Origin: Maritimibacter sp. DP1N21-5
GTDB lineage: Bacteria > Pseudomonadota > Alphaproteobacteria > Rhodobacterales > Rhodobacteraceae
Assembly: GCF_019218295.1 (NCBI RefSeq)
Contig: NZ_JAHUZF010000004.1
Span: 1 to 64,000 of the forward strand
Length of the DNA stretch: 64,000 nucleotides
Direction: 5' to 3'
Part shown: piece by piece, positions 36,786-47,752 of the stretch
Layout of the letters: each line of letters opens with the position of its first letter
Position numbering within the stretch: the first letter of the stretch is position 1
Position numbers and translations under genes: made by a program
The notes under the pieces: model-generated
The model's input: only the letters and a program-made list of their open reading frames with translations
Told to the model about the DNA's origin: nothing
The model's database searches: none

Positions 36786-38118
36786 GCGTCAGCCCTTCGA
36801 TCAGGAGCGAGGGCACGCGGCGGCTCTTGTGGTCCTCGGCATCGTTCGCCGGGATGATCCGCTTGAGCATGTCGTTGAGGTCGCCCGCAACCGTGCATTC
36901 GTTGACCGGATAGGCAATCTCGCCGTTCTCAACCCAGAACCCCGAGGCCCCGCGCGAATAGTCGCCCGTGTTCATGTTCACGGTGGACCCGATCAGCCCG
37001 GTGATGAGGAGGCCCGTGCCGATATCGCGCATCATTTCTTTGGGCGAGATATCGCCCGGCGTGAGTGTGACGTTGGACACGCCGGGGCCGGGCGGCGACC
37101 CGGTGCCGCGCCCGGCGTTGGCGGTGCTGGTGGTGCCGAGCTTGGCGGCGGTGGACAGGTCAGTGACCCAGCCGGTCAGCACACCGTTCTCGACCCAGGC
37201 GCGTTTCGTAGTGGGAAGACCCTCGCCATCGAAGGGGCGCGAACCGGTGGCGCGAGGGCGATGGGGGTCTTCCACGATCGACAATTGTTCGGGCAGGACG
37301 ATCTGGCCCAGCTTGTCGCGCAGGAACGACGAGCCACGCACGATGGAGGTGCCGTTGATCGCAGACAGAAGGTGCCCGACGATGGAGGAGGCCACCCGTT
37401 CATCGAAGATCACCGGAAAACGACCCGTCGGCGGCTGTTTCGCGCCCTGCCGGGCGGCGGCGCGTTCGCCCGCGATGCGGCCGATCTCCTCGGAGGAGGG
37501 GAGGTCCTTCTGCCAGATGCGGCTTTCGCCGTTGAACTCCCGCTCCATCGCAGGGCCTTTGCCGGAAATGGCGGCGAGCGAGACCGCACGGGTCGTGCGC
37601 CCGTAACCGCCCGAGAAGCCGTTCGAGAAGGCCATGTGAATGTCGGTGCGTCCGTAGCCGGCGCTTGTAGATTGCACCTGGCTCACGCCCTGCACCGCGA
37701 GCGCGGCGGCCTCGGCACCGAGGGCGTCGGCCTCTAGGGCAGCGGGATCGGGTTCGGCGGATGGGTCCATGATTTCGAGCGCGTCGAAATCCCAGTCGCG
37801 GGCGAGTCGCGAAGGATCGGCCTGCCGGATCGTGGGGTCCTCGGGGGCCTCTTTCGCCATCGCAACGGCGCGTTCGGCCATTTGGGCGATGGTCGCCTCG
37901 GAAATGTCCGAGGCCGACACGTTCGCTTGCCGATCACCCACCATGACGCGCAGGCCGATGTCGATGCCTTCGGAGCGTTCGGCATGTTCGAGCGCCCCTT
38001 TCAGCACGTCTATGGAGAGCGACGTGCCCTGAACCGCCATCGCATCGGCGCGGTCGGCCCCGGCGCGCTTCGCGGCCTCGAGGAGTTGCTGGGTCAGGGT
38101 GTCGAGAGAAGCCTGCAT
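36772..38118 (-). CDS. pmbA: PmbA/TldE-type protease subunit
   Basis: 448 aa, usual length for TldE/PmbA, the non-catalytic partner of TldD in a cytosolic heterodimer that degrades unfolded peptides and matures some modified peptides. Visible family features: ISEATIAQMAERAVAMAKEAPEDP near residue 67, MAFSNGFSGGYGRTTRA near 167, and a C-terminal GDYSRGASGFWVENGEIAYPVNE. No HExxxH zinc motif, as expected for the PmbA subunit. tldD is not in this window. Confidence 0.92.
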   Translation of the reverse strand: MQASLDTLTQQLLEAAKRAGADRADAMAVQGTSLSIDVLKGALEHAERSEGIDIGLRVMVGDRQANVSASDISEATIAQMAERAVAMAKEAPEDPTIRQADPSRLARDWDFDALEIMDPSAEPDPAALEADALGAEAAALAVQGVSQVQSTSAGYGRTDIHMAFSNGFSGGYGRTTRAVSLAAISGKGPAMEREFNGESRIWQKDLPSSEEIGRIAGERAAARQGAKQPPTGRFPVIFDERVASSIVGHLLSAINGTSIVRGSSFLRDKLGQIVLPEQLSIVEDPHRPRATGSRPFDGEGLPTTKRAWVENGVLTGWVTDLSTAAKLGTTSTANAGRGTGSPPGPGVSNVTLTPGDISPKEMMRDIGTGLLITGLIGSTVNMNTGDYSRGASGFWVENGEIAYPVNECTVAGDLNDMLKRIIPANDAEDHKSRRVPSLLIEGLTLAGS

Positions 38119-38228
38119 GTGCGTCCTTTCCGGGTTTCACCTGAGGTAGCCTCGCAGGGCGCATCCCGCAAGGGCGGGTGGCGCAGGCAGGGCGCATGGG
38201 CTAGCCATGGAGAAAACGGAGGTGCGCT

Positions 38229-38981
38229 ATGGATATGAGTGGGAAGACGGTGCTGATTACCGGCGCGAGCCGCGGGATCGGCGAGGCAGCGGCGCGGGTC
38301 TTTGCCGACGCTGGCGCGAACGTGGTGCTGGTTGCGCGCACGTCAGGCGATATCGAACGGATCTCGGCCGAGATCGGGGACCGGGCCATGGCCGTGACCT
38401 GCGACGTGGCGGAGTACGCCAGCGTCGCGGCTGCGGTCGAACAGGCCGTGGCGCGTTTCGGCGCGGTCGATGTGCTCATCAACAACGCGGGCGTGATCGA
38501 GCCGATTTCCCATCTGCGCGACAGTGAACCGGCGGGTTGGGGTCAGGCGATCGACGTGAACCTCAAGGGCGTCTACCACGGGATGCGCGCGGTTCTTCCG
38601 GGGATGCGCGCGGCGGGCGGAGGCACGGTGCTGACGATTTCTTCGGGCGCCGCGCATAACGCGCTGGAGGGCTGGAGCCATTACTGCGCCTCCAAGGCGG
38701 CAGTCCACATGATGACGCAGGCGCTTCACAAGGAAGAATGCGAGGCCGGTATCAGGGCCATCGGCCTGTCACCCGGAACGGTGGCGACGGAAATGCAGCG
38801 CGAGATCAAGGCCTCCGGTCGGAATCCCGTCGCCGCGCTCGAATGGTCCGACCATATCCCGCCGGAGTGGCCGGCGCGGTGTCTGTTGTGGCTTTGCGGA
38901 CCCGAGGGCGACGCCTGGCTTGGGCAGGAGGTGTCGCTGCGCGAAGAAGGGGTGCGGCGGTCGGTGGGGCTGATCCGATGA
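38229..38981 (+). CDS. Short-chain dehydrogenase/reductase
   Basis: 250 aa classical SDR. Cofactor motif TGASRGIGEAAARVFA (residues ~10-25), NNAG near 89, catalytic Ser in ISSGAAHN, and YxxxK as YCASK near 155. A C-terminal variation (VATEMQREIKASG) is normal for the family. Substrate unknown. Its stop overlaps the start of the enoyl-CoA hydratase gene (ATGA), so the two probably act on the same acyl or alcohol pathway. Confidence 0.9.
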   Translation: MDMSGKTVLITGASRGIGEAAARVFADAGANVVLVARTSGDIERISAEIGDRAMAVTCDVAEYASVAAAVEQAVARFGAVDVLINNAGVIEPISHLRDSEPAGWGQAIDVNLKGVYHGMRAVLPGMRAAGGGTVLTISSGAAHNALEGWSHYCASKAAVHMMTQALHKEECEAGIRAIGLSPGTVATEMQREIKASGRNPVAALEWSDHIPPEWPARCLLWLCGPEGDAWLGQEVSLREEGVRRSVGLIR

Positions 38982-39580
38982 TCCGGCTTGAAAAGGACGG
39001 CGGTCTTTGGATCGCCACCATCGCGCGACCTGACAAGGCCAATTCCCTGACCGGGGCGATGCTGACCGAGCTGTGCGAGATCGCGGAAGAGGCGGCGGGA
39101 ACGGCGCGGGCGCTGGTCCTGACCGGCGAGGGCAGGGTGTTCTCGGCGGGCGCCGACCTTGACGAGGCGCGAGCGGGATTGGCGACCTCGCCGCTTTGGG
39201 AGCGGCTCTCGGGGGCCATTCATGACGCACCGATCCTGACCATTGCGGCGCTCAATGGCACGCTTGCGGGCGGCGCGATGGGGATGGCGCTGGCCTGTGA
39301 CCTGCGGATCGCGGTGCCGGGGGCCAAATTCTTCTATCCGGTGATGAAGCTCGGCTTTCTCCCGCAACCCTCGGACCCGAAGCGGATGGCGGCGCTTGTC
39401 GGGCCGTCGCGGGCCAAGATGATCCTCATGGCGGGGCAGAAGGTTCCGGCGGAGGAGGCGCTGTCCTGGGGGCTCATCGACCGGATCGTGGAGGACCCGT
39501 TGGCCGAGGCCCGGGTCCTCGCAGCGGATGTACTGGGCGCGAGCGCGGGGCATGTCGCCGGGATCAAGGCGCTGGTCTAG
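38978..39580 (+). CDS. Enoyl-CoA hydratase/isomerase family protein (short)
   Basis: 200 aa; crotonase fold, shorter than the common ~260. Start in the ATGA overlap with the SDR. The CoA/oxyanion regions are visible: VFSAGADLDE near residue 48 and LAGGAMGMALACDLRIA near 87, followed by KLGFLPQP. The C-terminal helices of the full family are reduced. Crotonase members hydrate, isomerise or hydrolyse acyl-CoAs; which applies here is not shown. Its 3' end overlaps the convergent gene by 4 bp. Confidence 0.85.
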   Translation: MIRLEKDGGLWIATIARPDKANSLTGAMLTELCEIAEEAAGTARALVLTGEGRVFSAGADLDEARAGLATSPLWERLSGAIHDAPILTIAALNGTLAGGAMGMALACDLRIAVPGAKFFYPVMKLGFLPQPSDPKRMAALVGPSRAKMILMAGQKVPAEEALSWGLIDRIVEDPLAEARVLAADVLGASAGHVAGIKALV

Positions 39581-40683
39581 GGGATCGCGACATCCACCCA
39601 GACGAGCCGATGGCGGCTCGCCTGGGTCACCACCTCATGCGCCGGGTCCACGCTGGGCGGCCAGTGAACCCCGGCCCCCTCGATGGTGAGGCGCGCATCG
39701 GGAAGCACGTAATCGACGCGCAGATTGCCGGGTGTCGGATCGGCGAAATCGGCGGTGTCGGTGGCCGGGTCGCCTGTGTGATGGGCATTCGCGGCCTCGA
39801 TGCCGCCCGCGCTGGTCGGTCTCGGGTCCTGCAGCCGACCGTCCGTCAAGAGTGCCTGGATCGCCTCGTGCCGCCCGTCGCCATCGACCGGGTCGATGTT
39901 CGCGTCGCCCATGAGGACCACCGGCGCTTCGGGCGCATCGAAGGGCAGGGCGCCGTCGAGGAGCTTGAGCCAGAAGGTCGCCTCATCCGCGCCGCGCCGC
40001 CCGTTGAGGTCCTCGGGCCCGTCGAACACCGGGGTCGAGCCGTGCCAGACCATGAGATCCACCTCGCGCCCCGCGATATCAAGCGGCAGGCGCCAATGTG
40101 CGACCGAAGACAGGCGCTGGACAGCGGCGGCCTCTTCCGAGGGGAAGGGCCCCCCTTCGACCACCGGCGCGATGTTCCCCGGAAGGTCGCGCCAGAGGAG
40201 GTCGGAGTAATCCCAGGCGCCGGTCCAGGGGTACTTCGAAAACACCACCATGCCGCCCTGTCCTGTGAAAGTGCCGAAACCCTGACTGTCGCGGGCTTCG
40301 CCATACCATCCGTTGCCGTCCAGATCTTCGTCCGAGGGCAGGCCGGCGTTCACCCTTGGCGAGAAAATGTGAGGCAAGTCCATGCCGCGTTCGGCCAGAA
40401 GCGTTTGAAATGCCGTCGCGGCGCGCTTGTCATGGTCCCAGTCGAAGCCGGTCAGGAGCAGCACGTCGGGCGCGGTCGCGGCGATGACGTCGGCCACGGC
40501 GCGAACCTGAGTTTGCCCGGTCAGGATGTCGGCCAGAAGCACGCCGGGCCCCTTGCGCACGAGTTCGGCGTTGTAGGTGGCGAAGCGGACGGTTTCGGCC
40601 CGGGCAGGTCCCGCAAGCGACAGGCCGATAAAGACCACGACCGCGACAGCGGTCTTTGCAACGGACGCCAAGGGGAGGATCAC
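39577..40683 (-). CDS. Exported endonuclease/exonuclease/phosphatase-family protein
   Basis: 368 aa with a signal peptide (VAVVVFIGLSLAGPARA, cut near residue 29). EEP fold motifs: TVRFATYNAEL at the mature start, a metal-type Asp in PDVLLLTGFDWD, GGMVVFSKYP near 145, VVLMGDANIDPVDG near 265 and a C-terminal RVDYVLPDARL. Could be a phosphodiesterase, nuclease or phospholipase-like enzyme in the periplasm. Overlaps the upstream membrane-protein gene by 4 bp (ATGA), so co-translated. Confidence 0.85.
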   Translation of the reverse strand: MILPLASVAKTAVAVVVFIGLSLAGPARAETVRFATYNAELVRKGPGVLLADILTGQTQVRAVADVIAATAPDVLLLTGFDWDHDKRAATAFQTLLAERGMDLPHIFSPRVNAGLPSDEDLDGNGWYGEARDSQGFGTFTGQGGMVVFSKYPWTGAWDYSDLLWRDLPGNIAPVVEGGPFPSEEAAAVQRLSSVAHWRLPLDIAGREVDLMVWHGSTPVFDGPEDLNGRRGADEATFWLKLLDGALPFDAPEAPVVLMGDANIDPVDGDGRHEAIQALLTDGRLQDPRPTSAGGIEAANAHHTGDPATDTADFADPTPGNLRVDYVLPDARLTIEGAGVHWPPSVDPAHEVVTQASRHRLVWVDVAIP

Positions 40684-41519
40684 GCCGGTTGAAGCCCCGC
40701 CGCGCCGGACCTAATCGCATTGCGAGTGCGCTGCGCCGTGATGAGGCTCGCGACCCTCTGCATCGCGATGCCGCGCATGAAGAGCGAGGCCGGCAAGAAG
40801 GCCCAGGCAGCCAGCGTCCAGATCATCGTCTGGTCATTGGTGATCGAGAGGGACCCGAAGAGGCCCGAGGCCGCCTTGACCGCGGCCGGTGTCAGGAAGG
40901 GCAGGATGAACCCCAGCGCCACGTTGAACCGTGCGTCGCGTTCGAGCCGCTCGACAACGTCACCTCCTGCGGTCGGGTCGAACATCGGAAGATTGACCCA
41001 GACGTTGAAACTACCCGTGCGTTTGGGCCAGCCGGTCACGCGCAGAACGATCAGGAAGACGGCGAGCGAGATGATCGAGATGAGATAGGCGATCCCCGCC
41101 TGCGTGCGCAGCATCAGGATATCGTGCACCGTGGCATTCTCGGGCAGCATGAGGGTGATCAGCCGGACAGGGGAATAGGGAAAATCGAGCGCATTCCCGA
41201 TGAGCGTCCCGACGGCGGTCAGGAAAGCGGTGAAGGTGGTCGGGTCGGTATCGCCGCGCATCACGGACGACAGGATGAAGACCGTCACCATCAGGCTGAA
41301 AAAGCGGATGCGGTTGAACGGCGGGGCTTCGCGGAACTCCACGAGGCCGGGATAGGTCGAGGCGTATTCGAAGATCGTGAGCGCAAAGGCGAAGATCGCG
41401 GCGAGCGCGACGATCTGTGCGGTTTCCTGATGGATGCCGGGAAGCATGAGGGATGGCGTGATGATAAGCATCACGACGAGAACCGCGCGAATGAACGCGC
41501 CTATCAGACGACTTGTCAC
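40680..41519 (-). CDS. Multi-pass membrane protein, unknown function
   Basis: 279 aa with about six transmembrane segments (for example AVLVVMLIITPSLMLPG, IVALAAIFAFALTIFEYA, AYLISIISLAVFLIVLRV). The basic C-terminus is likely cytosolic. No known catalytic motif recognised. First gene of a two-gene unit with the exported EEP protein, which suggests they act at the same membrane. Confidence 0.8.
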   Translation of the reverse strand: MTSRLIGAFIRAVLVVMLIITPSLMLPGIHQETAQIVALAAIFAFALTIFEYASTYPGLVEFREAPPFNRIRFFSLMVTVFILSSVMRGDTDPTTFTAFLTAVGTLIGNALDFPYSPVRLITLMLPENATVHDILMLRTQAGIAYLISIISLAVFLIVLRVTGWPKRTGSFNVWVNLPMFDPTAGGDVVERLERDARFNVALGFILPFLTPAAVKAASGLFGSLSITNDQTMIWTLAAWAFLPASLFMRGIAMQRVASLITAQRTRNAIRSGAAGLQPA

Positions 41520-42000
41520 TGCCTATATCCCTCGTTTCGGACGGTCGCGATACGATGCCGCTTACCTTGTTCCAAACCGGGTCCGCCATTTGTGGCGGCC
41601 TGCCTTATGATTGACACAAAGTTGCCCACTTTCTCGTCCTGCTGCAAGCAATGGTCTGAATAGACTGGGGATTCTTGGCGTTAATGGGCAGTAACTGGTG
41701 CTTTTCTGCACCTATCACGCGGCAGGATTTGGGCAGGGTTGGGGTAACTACTCCCGGCTGTTGGGTGCGCCGGGCGGCCCTACAAAATATGGGGTTTCGG
41801 CGCGCCGAACACCGGTATGACCGGCGGAATCTCTTGGGTTTCCCTTGCGATGGGCCTTTGAATTGTCACCTTTTTCGAAACGGAAGAGCGCAAGACCCCG
41901 GGTTGTTTCCTATGGGTGAACCGAGAATCAGCACTTTGTGCCTGATGCGCGCTTGCATGCGGCGCCCTCGGCACCGGACTGACGAAGGAAGGCACAAGGG
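41520..42000. other. Non-coding gap
   Basis: 481 bp with no convincing gene. A plus-strand frame at 41675-42019 runs into the leuD terminator and is Arg/Cys-rich, so it is not counted. A small hairpin GGTGC-TTTTCT-GCACC lies near 41697-41713. The gap should hold the promoter of the membrane-protein gene on the minus strand, but no clear -35/-10 pair was identified. Confidence 0.6.
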
Positions 42001-42037
42001 AAAAGGCCGACCCGCGTGAACGGATCGGCCTTGTTTT
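42001..42037 (-). terminator. Intrinsic terminator of leuCD
   Basis: On the minus strand AAGGCCGA pairs with TCGGCCTT around a 14-base loop and is followed by TTTT, 30 bp after the leuD stop. Confidence 0.85.
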
Positions 42038-42066
42038 AAGCGTTAACCGGGTCGGTTCGCCGGGGA

Positions 42067-42672
42067 TCAGACCCAGGGACGCGCCTGGGCGGCCTGCGTT
42101 TCGAAGGCCGCGATCGCGTCCTGTTTCTCGAGCGTCAGGCCGATGTCGTCGAGACCGTTCAGGAGGCAGTGCTTCTTGAAGGCGTCCACTTCGAAGGCGA
42201 AGCTTTCGCCTTCCGAGGTGGTGATCGTCTGGCCCTCGAGGTCGACGGTCATCCGCGCATTCGACCCTTTTTCGGCGTCTTTCATCAGCACTTCGACCTG
42301 CTCTTCCGGCAGCACGATCGGCAGGATGCCGTTCTTGAAGCAGTTGTTGAAGAAGATGTCGGCAAAGGAAGTGGACACCACGCAACGAATGCCGAAATCG
42401 GCAATCGCCCAGGGGGCGTGTTCGCGCGACGAGCCGCAACCGAAGTTGTCGCCCGCGATCAGGATCTCTGCCTCGCGATACTGCGGCTTGTTGAGCACGA
42501 AGTCGGGAATCTCGTTGCCCTGACGGTCATAACGCATCTCGTCAAAGAGGTTCACGCCCAGACCCGAGCGTTTGATCGTCTTCAGAAAGACCTTCGGAAT
42601 GATCATGTCGGTGTCGATGTTGACGAGCGGCATGGGCGCCGCGATGCCGGTGAGTTTTTCAAACTTTTCCAT
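42067..42672 (-). CDS. leuD: 3-isopropylmalate dehydratase small subunit
   Basis: 201 aa aconitase-swivel subunit; with LeuC it isomerises 2-isopropylmalate to 3-isopropylmalate in leucine synthesis. Motifs: [15 protein letters not shown] near residue 21, [15 protein letters not shown] near 75 and [13 protein letters not shown] near 108. Normal length. 12 bp after leuC, co-transcribed, terminator at 42001. Confidence 0.96.
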   Translation of the reverse strand: MEKFEKLTGIAAPMPLVNIDTDMIIPKVFLKTIKRSGLGVNLFDEMRYDRQGNEIPDFVLNKPQYREAEILIAGDNFGCGSSREHAPWAIADFGIRCVVSTSFADIFFNNCFKNGILPIVLPEEQVEVLMKDAEKGSNARMTVDLEGQTITTSEGESFAFEVDAFKKHCLLNGLDDIGLTLEKQDAIAAFETQAAQARPWV

Positions 42673-42684
42673 TCTCGCAGGTCC

Positions 42685-44109
<1,425 letters not shown>

Positions 44110-44172
44110 GGGTAACTCCTCAGGGGAAATGGCGAATGTGATGAGTATGGACGTGCGGAAAGGTCGCCGCGA

Positions 44173-44259
44173 TCAAAGTCGGGCGAGAATTGTCAGCGTC
44201 GCGCCGAAAAAGCGCCAAGGCAGGCGCGCGCGATCATCCATATCGAAAACACGTGTCAT
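44173..44259 (-). CDS. Possible small ORF upstream of leuC
   Basis: 28 codons on the minus strand starting MTRVFDMDDRARLPWRFFG and ending LTILARL. The text is more protein-like than the flanks, but the ribosome site is weak and only three or four Leu codons are present, so a leucine attenuator peptide is not obvious. The rest of the gap 44110-44478 holds two copies of a GGGAGGGCGC-type word near 44383 and 44466 and no other gene. Confidence 0.3.
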   Translation of the reverse strand: MTRVFDMDDRARLPWRFFGATLTILARL

Positions 44260-44478
44260 GGGCGGTCATTTACGCCCTGGCGGTGAGTCTCGCAAGGGTT
44301 TCGGGTGGGCTTCGCCGATGGGGGCCGGGATTGGAGCGGGCGACCAGCCCGCGACGCGCACTCCCTCCCCCCGGGAGGGCGCATGTCGCTGTCGGTCACC
44401 AGATGCAGGTCTTCCGGGCTTTTGAGACAATGCGGCGACCACGGGCGTTGGTGCGCCCACCCGAGGGAGGGCGCGTCG

Positions 44479-46044
44479 CTACGCGCTGCCAAACAACCCC
44501 ACATGCTCGTCCCGCAACTGCCGCTTCAGGATCTTTCCCGCCGTGTTGCGCGGCAGTTCCTCCACGAAGACCACCGCCTTCGGAAGTTTGAACGCGGCCA
44601 GTTCCGCCTTGGCGAAGTCCACGAGCTCCGCCTCGGTCACGGTCCCGCCTTCGCGCAGAACAACGACCGCCGTCACTGCCTCGACCCACTTGTCATGGGG
44701 CAGTGCGATCACCGCGACCTCGTGAACGGCGGGGTGGGTGAACAGCACCTCCTCGACCTCGCGCGAGGCGACCATGGTGCCGCCGGTCTTGATGATGTCT
44801 TTCGTGCGGTCCACGACGGTGATGTAGCCTTCGTCGTCCATCACTCCCACGTCGCCGGAGTGGAACCAGCCGCCGGCAAAGGCCTCGGCGGTCGCCTCGG
44901 GCTTTTCCCAGTAGCCCGACAGAAGCTGCGGCGAGCGGTGCACGATCTCGCCCTGCTCGCCGGGGGCCACGTCGCGCATCTCCTCGTCCACCAGCCGCGT
45001 GTCGACGTTGTAGATCGGACGACCCGCCGAGGCCGGGCGCGCGTCATGTTCGTCGGGGTAGAGCACCGTCGCGAGCGGGCCGATCTCCGACTGGCCGTAA
45101 CAGTTGTAGGGCGCCGCGCCGGGGAGCCGCTCGCGAAGTTCCCGAAGCACCGGAACCGGCATGATCGACGCGCCGTAGTAGACGTATTGCAGGCTGGTCA
45201 GGTCGCGGTCGTCAAACGACCTGGCGCGCAGGAGGCTGATCCACACTGTCGGCGGCGCGAAGAATGACGTGATCCCGTGACGTTCGATCAATTCGAGGCA
45301 AAGGTCCGGCAGGGGCGCTTCGATGAGCCATGTGGTCGCCCCGACAAGGAACTGCGGCACGGTGAAGACATGCATCTGAGCGGAGTGATAGAGCGGCAGG
45401 CCGGCGAGCGCCCGGTCGGCACCGGACAGGTTCAATTCCACGATACAGGAGGTGTATTCGGCGAGCAGCGCCCGGTGGCTCATCATCGCGCCCTTGGGGG
45501 CGGCCGTGGTGCCGGACGTGTAGAGCAACTGGACAAGGTCCTCGGGGTCGATCCCCTCGCCAAGGTCGTCGGGCACCGTGATCGACGCGTCCCGTGCACG
45601 CGACAGGATATCGTCGTCACCTTCGAAGAGCCGCCCGTAGACCGTCATCGGTCCACGCTTCGCCAGCACCTCGTCCGCCTTCGCTTCCAGTCCCGGATCG
45701 ACGAAGAGTGCGGCGGCGCCGGAGTTGTCGAGGATGTAGTCGAGTTCGCGCCCGACCAGCGCGTAGTTGATTGGGACATGGATGAACCCGACCCGCGCGC
45801 AGGCGAGATAGAGGACGAGATAGGCGTCGGAATTGCGGCCGTAGGCGGCGATCCGGTCGCCGGGTTGCAACCCCTGCGCCAGAAGGCTCGCAGCGACCCG
45901 GCCGGCGGCGTCGTGGATCTCGCGGAACGTCCAGCTCCGGTCCGCGAAGTGAAGCGCGGTCCGGTCGCGAAACCGTGCGGCGGCCCGGGCGAGCGCATCG
46001 GCGATGGTGTTGCGCCCGGCGCGTTTGATCTGTGCATCGGTCAT
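44479..46044 (-). CDS. AMP-forming acyl-CoA synthetase
   Basis: 521 aa ANL-superfamily ligase. ATP-binding signature YTSGTTAAPKGAMMSH near residue 180, YGQSEIGP near 330, GWFHSGDVGVMDDEGYITVVDRTKD near 392 and the C-terminal lysine motif RNTAGKILKRQLR near 500. Activates a fatty or aromatic acid as acyl-AMP then CoA ester. Start at 46044 chosen for GGGAGG upstream. Chain specificity is not readable; divergent from the MscS gene, with the control region between. Confidence 0.92.
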   Translation of the reverse strand: MTDAQIKRAGRNTIADALARAAARFRDRTALHFADRSWTFREIHDAAGRVAASLLAQGLQPGDRIAAYGRNSDAYLVLYLACARVGFIHVPINYALVGRELDYILDNSGAAALFVDPGLEAKADEVLAKRGPMTVYGRLFEGDDDILSRARDASITVPDDLGEGIDPEDLVQLLYTSGTTAAPKGAMMSHRALLAEYTSCIVELNLSGADRALAGLPLYHSAQMHVFTVPQFLVGATTWLIEAPLPDLCLELIERHGITSFFAPPTVWISLLRARSFDDRDLTSLQYVYYGASIMPVPVLRELRERLPGAAPYNCYGQSEIGPLATVLYPDEHDARPASAGRPIYNVDTRLVDEEMRDVAPGEQGEIVHRSPQLLSGYWEKPEATAEAFAGGWFHSGDVGVMDDEGYITVVDRTKDIIKTGGTMVASREVEEVLFTHPAVHEVAVIALPHDKWVEAVTAVVVLREGGTVTEAELVDFAKAELAAFKLPKAVVFVEELPRNTAGKILKRQLRDEHVGLFGSA

Positions 46045-46195
46045 GATGTCCTCCCTCGGTTGCAAGCTTCGTCCGGGGATCGGAAATCGCAACCGGTTTT
46101 CGCGCCGTTCGGGGCTGACGTCCGGTCACATGGCCCGGCGGGCAGGACTGGACGCCGCGCCGGAGAAGCGCTTACGCTGTGGAAAAGGGAGTGCG

Positions 46196-47623
46196 ATGGC
46201 CACAGGGTTTTTCACGTCAGGACAAACGGATACCGGCGCGATCCGGGTGCAATCGCCCGGCGATCCGGCGGCCAGCTCCGGGCCGGTCCCGCCGGTTCCG
46301 CCGGGCCCCGCGCCAGAGGACATCGCGCTCGACCTCTGGGATCAGGCTCTGGTCTTCGTGCAAAGCCTCCTGCGACCGTGGAACGCCTATCAGGTCATCA
46401 TCGCCCTCGCGATCCTCGCCTTCGCAGTTCTCGCCCGCCGCTATGTCGCGCCCCGCTATTACGAATGGCTCAGGGCACGCGAGGGCTGGCCCACGTGGCG
46501 GATGCGGTTCGGGATCGTGATGCACCGTCGCATGTCGCTCATCCTCTTCGTTGCGACGATCTGGCCGGTGGTCTGGATCATGCGCGAGGTCACCTGGCCC
46601 TCGCGGTCCTACCTTCTGGGCATCATTGGGCAGATGGCGCTGGCCTGGCTCATCATCGCGGTGCTGGCACGCTTCATCGGCAATACGTTCCTGCGCGGCG
46701 TTGTGCGCACGGCCGGCTGGATCTGGGTCACCCTGTCGCTCATGAACCTGACCGACGAGGCGGTGACGATCTTCGACGGTCTCGCCATTCACCTGGGCGA
46801 CATGCGCCTGTCGGTCTGGATGATCATTCAGGCCATCGTCATCCTGGGAGCGCTTTTTTTCGCTGCGCGGTTCGTGTCGATCAACTCCGCCGCTCGCATC
46901 CGGCGCAACGACGATATCTCGCCCTCGATGCAGGTGCTCGCGATCAAGTTCCTCCAGGTGATCTTGTTCGGTGCGGCCATATTCATCGGGTTGCGGGTGG
47001 TGGGCGTCGACCTCACCGGACTCGCGGTCCTGTCGGGCGCGATCGGCGTCGGGCTCGGTTTCGGGCTTCAGAAGGTGGTGTCGAACCTCGTGTCGGGCGT
47101 GATCATCCTGCTCGACAAGTCGATCAAGCCGGGCGACGTGATCAGCCTTGGCGACACCTTCGGCTGGATCGAGCAACTGGGCGCGCGATACGTGAGCGTC
47201 GTGACGCGGGACGGCAAGGAATACCTGATCCCGAACGAAGACCTGATTACCGGACAGGTTGTGAACTGGTCGCACACCAACGCCTTCGTCCGGCTCGATA
47301 TCTACTTCGGGACCGCCTATCAGGACGACCCCCATGTGGTGCGCCGGGTGGCGATCGAGGCGGCGACGTCAGTCAAGCGGGTGCTGAGTTTCCGCCCCCC
47401 GGTCTGCCATATCGTGGGCTTCGGCGATTCCTCGGTGGACTACATCCTGCGCTTCTGGATCGACGACCCGACCGGGGGGCTGACGAACATCCGGGGCAAC
47501 GTCTATCTGGCGCTTTGGGACGCGTTCAAGGAGAACGGCATCTCGATTCCCTTCCCGCAAAGGGAGGTGCGCCACCTGAACGATCCGCGTGATATGGCGT
47601 ATTCGACGGAATCCGAGAATTGA
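46196..47623 (+). CDS. MscS-family mechanosensitive channel
   Basis: 475 aa inner-membrane channel, larger than E. coli MscS. A cytosolic Pro-rich N-terminus is followed by five or six transmembrane helices. The pore-lining helix and beta domain are classic: GAIGVGLGFGLQKVVSNLVSG near residue 282, then DKSIKPGDVISLGDTFGWIEQLG and PNEDLITGQVVNWS. Relieves pressure on osmotic downshock. Start at 46196 chosen for AAGGGAG. A non-T hairpin (GAGGAT/ATCCTC, 47634-47659) follows. Confidence 0.93.
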   Translation: MATGFFTSGQTDTGAIRVQSPGDPAASSGPVPPVPPGPAPEDIALDLWDQALVFVQSLLRPWNAYQVIIALAILAFAVLARRYVAPRYYEWLRAREGWPTWRMRFGIVMHRRMSLILFVATIWPVVWIMREVTWPSRSYLLGIIGQMALAWLIIAVLARFIGNTFLRGVVRTAGWIWVTLSLMNLTDEAVTIFDGLAIHLGDMRLSVWMIIQAIVILGALFFAARFVSINSAARIRRNDDISPSMQVLAIKFLQVILFGAAIFIGLRVVGVDLTGLAVLSGAIGVGLGFGLQKVVSNLVSGVIILLDKSIKPGDVISLGDTFGWIEQLGARYVSVVTRDGKEYLIPNEDLITGQVVNWSHTNAFVRLDIYFGTAYQDDPHVVRRVAIEAATSVKRVLSFRPPVCHIVGFGDSSVDYILRFWIDDPTGGLTNIRGNVYLALWDAFKENGISIPFPQREVRHLNDPRDMAYSTESEN

Positions 47624-47752
47624 AAATTCGCGTGAGGATGATACCTTTAAACTATCCTCGCGTCGGGATAAGACAGGCGCTCAAATTAGGAGGACTATGT
47701 CCTGGACACTGACACGAAGGCGGCCGACCTGGCGGCCGCAGGTGCGGGCGAC

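Noticed and set aside
41675..42019. 114-codon plus-strand frame in the leuD-membrane protein gap
   Set aside because: Runs through the leuD terminator and has biased Arg/Cys content; no ribosome site.
44110..44478. Leucine attenuator before leuC
   Set aside because: The small frame there lacks a run of Leu codons and no terminator/antiterminator pair was recognised.
45277..47592. 771-codon plus-strand frame across the acyl-CoA synthetase and MscS genes
   Set aside because: Shadow frame; both overlapped genes have clear motifs in other frames.
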